64,000 nucleotides of DNA from assembly GCF_954871325.1 (NCBI RefSeq), contig NC_088776.1, positions 18,042,052 through 18,106,051 on the forward strand. Reading direction: 5' to 3'. The DNA is from Gordionus sp. m RMFG-2023 (lineage: Eukaryota > Nematomorpha > Gordioida > Chordodea > Parachordodidae). Of this stretch, positions 50,301-62,300 are shown piece after piece. The position numbers and the translations under genes were made by a program. Position 1 is the stretch's first letter. Each line of letters begins with the position of its first letter. The notes beneath the pieces are model-generated. The model was given only the letters and a program-made list of their open reading frames with translations, did not search any database and was not told the origin of the DNA.

Positions 50301-53300
50301 ACCTCTACCTAAAATCATAAGGAAGGAATATGGAATCAACTCATGAACGGAAAGAAATAAAAGAATATCAATTCATTTACTCGGTTTTATTCTCAATTCC
50401 CACATTTCATTTATATCGAATAGATGTTCATATTGAAATCCTACCCAACCAATATTTAACTATCATCAATCTCTGCTAAATGATGAAAATTATGAAATAA
50501 AATATTAATTTCTATGAAAACTTACAATTTGCAACTCTTGAAGTTCCTAATCATCACATACTCCTGGTGTGCGAAAATTTCTATGGACGAATTGGTTAAG
50601 AGTCATTTAAACAATTGTTATATCCATAAGCAATTAATATCTACTTCGATCTTCCATCTGACTGTATTATCTCAAAATAGAGATAGTCAAAGTTAGGTGT
50701 TTTCATTTTTGATGAAACCAATAAAAAAAGTAAGTGTTTACCCAATCTTTTAGATTTTTAAACACTCATCATATATGTAATGAACTTTATATAATTTTGT
50801 ATCCGACCCGAACCCGGTACTAATATTGAAATAGCCAGTATACAAATTAATGTATTGAATAAGATATTCATATTCGAAATAATAGAAATGTTGGCTTTCA
50901 GCTAGACAGGGACTTCAGAATTGTTTTGCAGAGCAGAACCTCCTGAGATAGAATATTCCAATTTAAAAAAAATACAATTTATTATATGTATATAAAATAT
51001 AATTATATTATAATATTTTTCATAGTAAAAATAGGATTTGTATAATAAATTACATCTGCGCAATTGGAGTATATTATAAAAATTACATTTCAAACTTATT
51101 TAAAACTATAATTCTTTCATATAGAAATATTAGTTAATAAAATATTTTCATCAAAAGGTTTTAAGAATTAATGGAAAAAGACAAAAGATAATAGTTTACC
51201 GCCAATTTTTGTTTATCCTCAAGGGATTTGGCAGGATCCTCAATGTTATCCTGAATTACGGGCTGAGCTTTATCAATCCAATCTTTTAATTTGTTGATAC
51301 CATCTTTGAAATTCTTGTAATCTATCTCCATATCCTTTAAAAAAAAAATATAGACCTTAATGTTTTATATTTGATAATCTGAGTTTCTAACAATAAAATT
51401 CAAACATGTGAATTACTATAAAATAATATCATTTTATTTAGTATAATTAAATATTTGATATTTTTTTTTGAATGATATAATATAATAGATTTTTTTTTAA
51501 GGTATAAACTTTTTATTAAGAACTTTATAATATTTAATACATTGAACGTTAAAAGTAAAACATATATACGTAATTTAAAAAAATATATATATTAAAAATG
51601 TCATGTAAACTATTTATATAAAATCTATATAAAAAACTGTATAATAAAAAAAATAAAATAATTAGAATAGTAAATTGTATGTTGGGTGGGAGGAGGTCTA
51701 GAAAGAGAGCCATGGATGGCAATGCAGTTAGATCTGCATATATCAATAGATATGCGCTGTCTGAGATAGAAGCCTTCCCGAGGGTCACCAGTGATGGCGC
51801 GGATTTTTTTACCGAGGGTTTTGAAGAAGGTTAGGGCATGATTGCCAAAAGACCCGGTTGTGTCGGATACGATTGGTATGAGATTACAATTTGTTAGGGA
51901 ATTGTATTTATTAATTTTCGAGTTTTCAGCTCGCATGAATGAGTTCTTATTAAAGGAGGGAGCAAATCGGTCGATGCAGGTATAGTCCCATGCTAATGGA
52001 AGTCCATTACTCCATGGTATTAATGTCAGCCCATCTGGACGTATATTATTCTCGGTTGAGAGGCCACAGGGTTCGAGAGTTGCTGGAATTTGAGCTGAGC
52101 GTAGAGCACGGAGAATGGTGCCGTTAACTGCACTGTGTCGAGAATGTCTACCTTTAGAGAATCGACAATGAAGAAGATGGTGTCCAAAACAATCAACGGG
52201 TTGGGAACATAATGTACATGTGGAGTTGGCCAGTATATTACAACCAAGACGGAGAACTATTGCTATGCGTAATTCTTCGTTTGTTAAGAGAAGTCCTAAG
52301 TTTGAGCTGGGCAAAGCTTCTAACCATTCATAGCCCGATAAGGAAGGCAAAAGTTGTGGAACTTGCAGTTGTGGGAGAGAGAGATGATCAACTGTTAAGG
52401 ATTTGTTTATGATTGTAAAGCGTCCATAGCATCCAAGATTATCTACGAGTTTTCATCTTTTATGCCATAATTTAAATTCTGCAAGTAATGCATTCTATCC
52501 AATGATATTTTAATATCATTAGAATAAAATTGAGCTAAATATTTAATATTATCAATATCAAGAATCGATATTATATTCTGATTCATCCTGAGTTAATATC
52601 ATTATGAAATTCTTCATCACCATGAGGTGTGTCATAAGTAAATTTCTAAAAAAAATTATATATATCTATCAGCGCCTCCTAAGTTAAGTGAAGAAAATAT
52701 ACTATAAAAATTTGTTGCGATTTCTCTAAGTTATATTAAAAATAAAAATTGAATAAATTTATTTTCCCTTTTTGCTATTATAAATTGAAATATGTACATT
52801 TAGCATTTTTTTGTTAACTCCTACTGGTTTATGCACCAGTTCCCTGAGGGCATATCAGTTAGTAATTTATAATTCATTTAATATAAATATGTGTTTAATT
52901 TTTATTTTTTCCATCAAACTCATAATTGATAGCTCGAAAACATTCCCTACTAAGTAACGATTAATAGAAATTTAGATCAGGAATGCTCTATTTGGCAGAA
53001 AAACATTAAAACTTCTCCAACTTGTTAATTTCACTATGCCTGCAACAAGTGTACTTAGCGAAAGCATCTTTTCAATAGCAGGGTTAATACTAAATGCCAT
53101 ACATCTTTAGCACAACCACAATCTCGATAAAATCCAATTTATTTACGACAATTATACATTAATCAAATAGAATTTCCTAATTTATATTTATAATCTTATA
53201 TTTTGTTTGCTTTTATAGATAGCTGTTTATATATAAATTTGTTCTAATACTACTATTAAATCGATAAAATGTTATTGATATGATTGTGGCTTTGAGTAAA

Positions 53301-56300
53301 AAGGCAATTCTTTAATTGATATCCATTTTATCATAAATTCTTTTAGGAATTAGGAATAAATAAATTTATATAGGGGTGGGGCACGGACAATATTTAAGTC
53401 TATTTATTATCATTACCACTGATGAAAGTGTGCTCAAATAAATTATAAATATATCAACACATATCCGCCAGCGTCGCCAATTTATTAGGCGACTGCTAAC
53501 TCGGCTAAAAAATAAACCCCCAAACCTGATTTATATTTCGGTGACTAATATAATTATGACAAAATTCTTTTATATTCTAAAATATTGATTAGTACAATAT
53601 ATTAAATATCAAACCTTGTAATAGGATTTTTGATCAGCTAATTCATGCTTTAATTCCGTAAGCCTATGAATAATAGTTGCTAATTCAGCTTGGTATATAT
53701 TGACATTCGATGGCAAATCCCTGTATTTATCACTATTCAGCAAAGTTGAGGCGCTACTTATGGAGCCTTCTTTCTCGGAACATTCACGTTCGATTTGCTA
53801 TATTCGAAAATAAAATTATTTTTAATTTGGATAAAATGGAGGCTTAAAAAATTATTAACACAGGTTTAATGGATTAACAACCTTTAATTCGCGTGATATG
53901 CTTAAACCAATATGTTCTTTTGTTTAAAGTGACCTATTTAATAAATTATAACCTTTTTTTGACAAAATTAATTTAATAATCGTAATTAAAAACATTAAGA
54001 AATTAAAATCTTTAGCTTACTCTACAAAAATCTTTTAGGCAAAAATAAGAAATATAAAGATATTTTGATTTCGTCATAAAAGTGAATACAACGCAAAGAT
54101 AGTTGTGTAAATGTAATCGTCTTTAGAGGTTCAGGAGGTAATAATAAAAGTAATATTAATATACTTTAATGCCCTTATTTAAATAGGTTTATTGGGTTGA
54201 CTACCTCTAAAATAACAAATTTTAATATTTAAAAATAAATAAAGATATAAAAATTCGGGTAATTTTTCTACTAATTCAACTCTTGAATTCCAAATATTAC
54301 ATTAAACCATTCTCAATGGAAAATAATTTGAACGATGTCCAAATTTAACAGCTAATTCGATCCTACCAAGGAATTTACAACTCACAAAACATTTGTTATA
54401 TACAAATCTAATTTTGATATATAAATTTATAGAAGAATTTCCTAACCTTCAGAGCCAGAAGACAATTTTTTAAATTAAAATTTGCCTTTTTTGAGGTAGT
54501 CAACCGGTAAAATTATCTGTCGATATCTTTCACAATATATTTTTTTCTCAAACTTCAATCCAATTAATCTCTTTGCCCATTTGATTAACGTTGAATTTGG
54601 ACTTTCTTTCTTCTACTTGATTAGTAGTAGTGTCGATCCATTGAGTAAGTGGGTCAGCATGGGTTTGAAAATCTTCGGCTAATTTCAAACTGTTTTCTAA
54701 TAAGGTTTTCTTGTAGTTGGCCTGTATATTTTATTTTAGTTAGAATAAAAATTATATTACGCTATTAAATCAAAAAATAAAAATATAGTAGCGTTCAGTA
54801 CCATTTTTCTATTTGAGCCAAGAATTGTTTTTTGAGAATGCTTGTAACAAGCAAATTAACTTTTTAGCATAAATAGTAATTTTAAAATCAAAAATTGGTT
54901 GAGAGAGTTAAGGCAAACGTTAGTAATTAAATTAAGAAATAATTTGAAGGTTAATATAAAGAAAGAAATAATATCTATTATTTCTAAAAAAACAGCTATT
55001 TTATAGAAGAAAATTTAGAAAGTATAAATTGTTCTACTCCCGCCAAAAAGAACCAAAAAATAGTTGCAACCTTATCGGCAATTTCGTTAAAAATATTCCT
55101 AAAGCCTTCCATCTTGTTATCGAGTTGCTTCTTGATATCCTCCTTCTCCTCCTTCACCATCTCGGGAATATTCTTTCGTAATTCCTCCGTATTATTTTTT
55201 AGCTCCCCTAGTCTGTAACAATCTCTCTAATATATATTGTGATAAATATTAAATAGAAGTTGACTCGTTTGATTAATTATTTTTATTTATTTGGGAAGGG
55301 AAAGGAAGGGTGAGGGGGTTATTCAACATCCTGCTACATACAAAAAAGAGGATATTAGTCGTTGAAATTAATATTCGTTTGTAAGAATCGAATAAGGAAT
55401 GAAATTCGATATAATTAATATTCAAATAATAAATTGATATTCACGAACCGAATATTTTAAGAGTATATTCTTCTGTTTTTAATACCAAAAAATCCATAGA
55501 AGAATGTCAATAAAGATGTCCATTATTTAGTGAAATATATTCATTTTATACCAAACATATGTCCAATTGTTCTTTGATATCCGTGGGCTTCGTATGATCC
55601 GTTTTTATCTCATCGATGTCGCCTTTCAAATCGGCCAAAGTTATTCGCGTTCTTTTAAGTTTGGGGGCTAGTTCGGGTGGAAATTCAAAGTTTTCGAAAT
55701 TAGCTTTCAGATCGTTAAAACGGTTCTTTTAAAATAAAATGGGAAAGGATTCGATTAATTTATAAAAATTTTGCTAATAAAAGTCACTTAATTACTATCA
55801 TAGAGTTATAATTCTCCTTCTAAGATCCAAAATCTTATCTTAAATTAATTTTAAATATGTTTTTTTTTGTGAATTTGAATAAAAATATGTAAAAATTCTT
55901 AGTTTTAAATTTTGAAAATTTTTTCGTCCAAAGTTATGATGGAAAAATCTTTGAAGATCACAAAATTTAAGATTTTTTTATAGAAGACCAGACCAAGATA
56001 CTTTTATCAAAAAAATTTGTATGAAAGAATTTTTTATATGCGTAAAAATCACAAAAATTTTATAAAAAATTTTTGAAAAAAGTTTTGTAATTTTAGGCAA
56101 AATTTTATCAAAAATCATGCTTGAGCATTCTCAAAAAAATCTTCCGTAGGCCATTTCAAACTCTGAAAATTCTCTTATTTACAACAATTACGCTCTTGTA
56201 AAATTGATTAAAGTGGAGTAACCTTATAATAATCAAACGAAGATATGTATTTTAAAACAAAGATTAAGTCAACAATTTCAACTCGATTTTTTAGAAGTTT

Positions 56301-59300
56301 TATTTATATGATATTTAAAGTATTAACTTGAATTTAGGCGTTTCATATTTATAGATTTTATATAATAAACCTATTCAAATCAAATTTCAAAATCACAATA
56401 TGTTACCAACTCTTATCTAAATTCAAAATTAATATTTTTTTTATAAATCGATGTTGCTAAAAAGGGCAATCGATTTACTCTTAAAATGCTTTAAATTTAA
56501 TCAAATGATTCTGTAAACCAACTCAGATCGTATAAATGGTTATCCAACTCACTTTTAGTAATTGATAGCTGTGATGCGTAAAAGCCAGTCAAAAAGTAAA
56601 ATTCAAATCTTATATATTTAATTATAATTAAGTTATAAAATAATTTTGTTCAACAATGGATATATAAGACCATAAATTAGTTAGGGTAAAACGGGGAAAA
56701 TTATAACAATTTAAGAATTCATATCATATCATAACAAGCATGTTGGTCATAGACCTGCCCAAAGTGAGCGAACGTGAATTATATGGAGGCCCGCCTTCCA
56801 TATAATTATGCCGATTTTTTTATCAAGAATACCAACAAACCTACAATACCATTATTGAAAACACCTAACCAAATGTTTAACAATACATAAATAAAAAAAG
56901 GCCAGATCAAATAAAAAAACAAATTAAATATCAGCCATTTACCTTAACGACTTGAAGCTGTCTAGCCAGCATGCCCGCCTTTTCCCTGTCCTTCATATCC
57001 CTTACATCCTTCTCTAATCTTTCGAGTAACTCATCTTTCGCCACAAAATCTCGAATCATTCCAGCATACTCTGGTTCTGATAGGTCACGTGCTTTGTATT
57101 CATCATCCACATGAGTCATTATCATGGCATCCTCGTGCACGATCCATTCCTGAAGTTTCAATAAGTCGTCGTCAAGCCTGGAGTTAGCATCTTGATTGTC
57201 AATAACGATACCTTCGGTTTCAACTTGGGATTTGGAGGATTTCCCTTTCGGGGATTTACGGTGAGGTTTGATATTGGTGGGAGAAATTCTGGATTCTTTG
57301 ACTCGCTGAGTAAAAAGAATGTGTAGATGTTTAATAAAGAAATGAATTAGATAAGACTCGCGTTGCATAGGCACCCATTTTTATGCGAAATCTGCTTTTT
57401 TGATTTAACGCTAGTTTTAAAATATCGGACTGCAGATCCATGATGAAATTTAGAGTTTTTAAAAAATGGAACAATTAAATCGATATTCGTTTATGTAAAA
57501 TATGGTTTAATTAAACCTAAATATTTTTATATGAATTAAAAAGGATTCTAAAAAATACCTCTTCGATCTGAGGAGTCACCAATTTCATTAAATCTGAATA
57601 GTCTGCCATCCTGCCTTCAACGTTGGCCGGGATAATTTTGTTTTTTGATAATAAACGAGCTTTTTCTTTAAGCGATGACATACGCCTTTTAAGCATATTA
57701 GGAATTTCGTCCAAAGATTTTATAGAAGGTTCATTGAGCTAAGAAAAATTTAAATAATATGTATAATATATTATGCCTTCTGGGTAAAATAATGTTTGAT
57801 AATTCATGATATATTACACTAGGAATTTTAAAAAATTTAAAGAAAATTCTATAGAGGGATTATACTTTAATATAAAACCATCATAAACCTAAATTGGACA
57901 TCGCAAAATTATATATTTTTTACATTATAGTTTTGTGTTGTTTATTCGTGAAGATTGTGAACGTGGGTCAAAAATAAAATGTTATTTAAGACTTTAATTT
58001 AAATTAATATAAAATAAATATTTAATAATTATGGAAGAGAAATGAATTCAAAAAATCATTTAAAAATAAAAATTTAAATATAGGCTAACTTGTGAAATGA
58101 TAGATTTTCTTTTTTCGCCCTTGTGACCTTCAAAAGGAAAATACTCCAATTCCATTTTCAAAGTTTGTACCTTTTCTATTTCTCTGGTTATTTCATCTTT
58201 TAAAGGGATTATATTTTTATGAATATGAAAATATGTTTCATTTTTTAAATTTTTGTGATAATCGCTTTAAAATCCAGTTATAATCCGATTAAAATGGTTT
58301 TCGAGTGTTCAGAAATTTAGATATTTTTAAAAAAAATAAGTATGCTAAAACTGAAAATAACAAGATAGCTCTGGTTCAGAAACCGGGTACTAACAAAATT
58401 GCTAGTTTATATATATGTGTTGTTTAAAAAAATGTTGTTTGTTTTATTTTGAGCTAATTTATATTTTAATTTATTTTTTGATTACTTTAACAGTTTGGAA
58501 CTAGAACCAGAACCTCTCGGAAAGATGTAAAATTTAAAAACCAGAACCTACTTTTTAAATTATTTAGAACCGTAGGTCTTTTTAGTCCAAGTTCCAAACT
58601 CTTGTTTGGGATGGTTGGTTATAAACGGTTTTTTAAATTATCAAATAAAGAATTTAAATTTTTTTAAAAAATTCATAATACAGAATGGTATAATTAATGA
58701 ATAGCTTATATGTAAAAAGTGGCCCAAATCTAAGAAAGTTGTAAAATATTTAAAAATTAAAGGGCTTCTTTTACAATTAAACCCAACATAATCGAAATAA
58801 ATATTTTTAAATAAGTTATATATATATCCTTTTTTTTCTTTCATAATATACTATAAATATATACCCTGAAAGTCGTTATAATCTTGCTGAGATGTTTGGT
58901 AAAAATCGGTGAGCCCGATAATTTTTTCCATCAGACTGTTAAATCTTCCATTTAATTCCTTTTCTTGTTCTTGCGGTATGGCACCCTGCGGATAAAGACC
59001 CGAAGGTAGGGAAGCGTAAAATTGTGTCTTCTTGTTGGATAGATCGTCCTTCAGGTTCTAGAGAAATTTGTAATATTTAGATTTGTTTGTTACGAAATTA
59101 TAAATCTACTGATTTATTTTTCAAGAGATATCTAAATAAATGTTGCCCAAAAATTGCAAATTATCTCATTTCATTAAGAATTAAAAGTAGTGTGATAAGA
59201 TATATATATATTGTTTGAAAATTTTAAAAAAGCATATCATTATACTTTAGTTTAGATCCAAAAAAATATTTTATGCTTACTAATTAAATATAAATACAAT

Positions 59301-62300
59301 TTTTTTTTTGAAAGTTTATTACTTTCAAACGTTGTATTTGGCATTTTAAATCTTCCTCGCTGGCAACGTTTCTAGGTGAATCAAGATCTTTAGCTATTTT
59401 ATCCAAATATCTATTATATTCATCGTAGCTGAATATCGACTAAAAAAATTTATTTAAAAAAAACATAAAAATACATGTGGGCCATATATTGAGATGGAAA
59501 TGATTTTATTTGAAAAATTAATCCTTGTTTAAAATGATAATCTTTAATTGATATAATATTAAATTAGACAATAATTCTAGTTATCGTTTATACTTTATAC
59601 TGCTTTTTATAAGAATTTACATAAAAATGAGTCAATAAAGTTCCTCGGTATATTTTTCGATTTTCATTTCTTATTTTTTAGTATATAACTACGAAGAGGC
59701 TTATGCAATGGTAACATATTCTAAATAAATGCAAAGTAACCGGAGGTAAAGGTGGAAACTTTATCAATATATTTTTTATTTTAATAACGGTAGCAGGTTT
59801 TTTCAAGCAACATGCCCAACCCTGGATAAGATGTCAAGTAAACAATTCATAATATAATTTTTTTGATATTTGTTACGTAAATTTAAACCTTATCTTTATC
59901 CGCTTGAGTCGTTATGTGTTTCCACGTTACGTTCAGGTTTTGAATCTCGTCTCGAAGCCTTTTGGCGAATTTAATGTCGGAATTTTCCAGTATTTTAGGA
60001 GTAACTAGATTGATGTTATCGAGAGACGGTTTAAGCAAGTCTACATTTTCTTGTAACCCCTTATGAGATGCATTTTGTTTTCAGGAATATAAGTTGATTA
60101 GACTGTTAAAATTAGCATAACTTTATTTTTATAAGGTTCCTCCGCTTTTAGTCATATTCTTATGGGGTCCCCGCCAAATATACCCTTAAAAGTATGTTGC
60201 AATGCCTATATTTGAAAAAAACCTAAAGTAAAAAGTCAATAAAGTGAATATTCTATTCGGTTGCAAGTCAATTAGATAGAATAAACATTTATATATTAAT
60301 TATTAATTTCTATTTTTTAAAAAAAAAATATATAAATTTAAATGATTCAGCCAAAATCAATATAAACAATAAAACCCATATTTATTTTACCGTTTAAATG
60401 TCAATATAAGTTACCCATTTTTAAATATATCTTAATTGTGGTTAACTGTATAATATGGATTTTTAAATTAGACTATCTATGATTATATTAATTTAAATTG
60501 AATATACGAAACTTCAATAGGTAGAAAAAAATCTGATAAATCAAAGCAAAGCGAAATCTAACTATTGAAGTGCTCCATCTCCAAATAATCATTTAAAGTA
60601 TAATTCTATAAGTAGAACAGATATAAAACAGTTGGTTAACAGTCCGACCCCTATCGGGCTCAGATAAAAATCGGACAGATATTTTTATTTGACTGCATCA
60701 AAATAATATTTTGAAAATGGCACTTTCAAATTATCAGATGATATTTCTTAAACGAAATGCAAAAAAACTTTTAATTCTTCCTCTTTGATTTTGTTGCTGC
60801 TGGGTTCTGTATCAAATTTGTCATTGGTATCCATAATTCTTTTCAAATCCATCATCCAAGATTTTAAAACATTAACTTCTTCCTATATATTTTATATAAC
60901 ATAAGTCATTTATAGATAAAAAAAAATGGACTAATAATATCATTTTAATAACCGAGATGAATTTTGTGATATTTTTTTTCCTCTTTTCATACCTTCCTAT
61001 CTTTATTATCATTTTTTAAAAATTTAAAAACCCCTAAAAAATTTGCTTTTAGCTTTTTATATTTTATATTAATATTCTACTTTTGCAAGAATCAGTTTCA
61101 TACATGTGTTAATATTATTATATTTAATCGAATCTAATGAAAGTTAAAGCAGGTTTACACCTACTTCACAAACCGAAAAATTATCCCAAAATGTAGTCGG
61201 CTGCATTCAAATCAAGTATAAGATATGACCGACAAATTAACTGGATTCAATGGTTAGCGCGACATTGAAAAAAATTTAGGATTGTGTAGCGGTATGAACC
61301 AATATTGGTTGAACTTCACTAATCGAATCTATAAATTGAGTTTGGGTTAATGGCTAAAAATCAAATAACTCGACTTAATCTATAGGTGCGTACCAAAGAA
61401 AATGCGCTAGACCATGAGGCAAGAGTTTTGTTTTCTTCGAGGTGGAGTTATATTATTTTTTAAAAACCAGTGGGTGGCTAAGATTATAGATTTGGACTAA
61501 AACCAGGTTAAGCGGCTAAAAATTGTCCAACTTTATTGGGAAGTACAAAAGGCACCCTAAAATTTTATATAGCCACCGTAAACTAATTTTATATTTGAGT
61601 AAAACGTTTTTTTAGAATATGTTACGTCCAAATAAAAATAATGACTTATTTTAGCACCCCTAAATTGATAGTTTTAGCGACGTCATCCATTTTAATAAAT
61701 TCAATATCAAAAACTAAAATTAACTCAAATAATTTCGGATTTTTTTTATGTCAAAATAAGTATTCCAAAAAAGTATACTATTTAAATTGCCGTAAGGTGT
61801 TAATAAACTCTTATCTAAATTAAATTATATTATAGATCAAATTACTACAAAAAGAAACGTTCAAAACTACTCAATTCAATTACAATATTACCAAATTATC
61901 TCTTTAAAACCTTTTCCGCACGCAAATTGTTTATTAAATTAAGTAATAAATAACAGCAATAAGATATCCAGTGTAAAAATTCAAATCAAATAAATTTAAT
62001 ATCTCAAAATAATGTAGCGTTATTTTGTGTATAATTTAAATTAAGGCTTGTTTGAGACTAAGAAAAAATACCAAATAGTTTTTGATTAGGGCGAGTCTAG
62101 AATCCAGTTCTTTAGAGGCCTCCTGAGCCAATTCCTTAACCCCTTCGTATTTAGCCACTACGCGATCAATATCGGTTTGAAATTTGTCCCTCATGCTGAA
62201 ACGAAAACTGGCGTCGTCGGCGGTTGATTTATCTTCCCATATGGAACGAATGCTAGTTAAGTTAGGGCTCTGAGCCTCGATCGTAGCTTGGATCTCCTAA

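Larger units (their letters stand above)
43793..51199. other. 7.4-kb dystrophin intron filled with transposon pieces
   Basis: Contents: palindromic MITEs at 44003-44194 and 45310-45507, GC-rich MITEs at 45774-46018 and about 50185-50309, an RTE tail at about 46862-47165, and a 1.56-kb hAT at 48444-50007. A pyrimidine/purine tract with a run of G lies at about 44880. The phase-0 junction on both sides means no exon needs to be hidden here. Confidence 0.82.
51335..53614. other. 2.3-kb dystrophin intron with LINE and hAT fragments
   Basis: It contains the RLE-LINE piece at 51625-52480 and a hAT C-terminal piece at about 52980-53170. The rest is AT-rich without recognised features. Confidence 0.8.

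Noticed and set aside
54541-54600. Possible dystrophin stop (GAAGTTTGA) at the end of window exon 13
   Set aside because: The TGA lies after a phase-0 GT donor and the next exon continues the rod in phase.
61240-61330. Possible tRNA gene (GGTTAGCGCGACATTG)
   Set aside because: No acceptor stem pairing or TTCRA-like box at the right distance.
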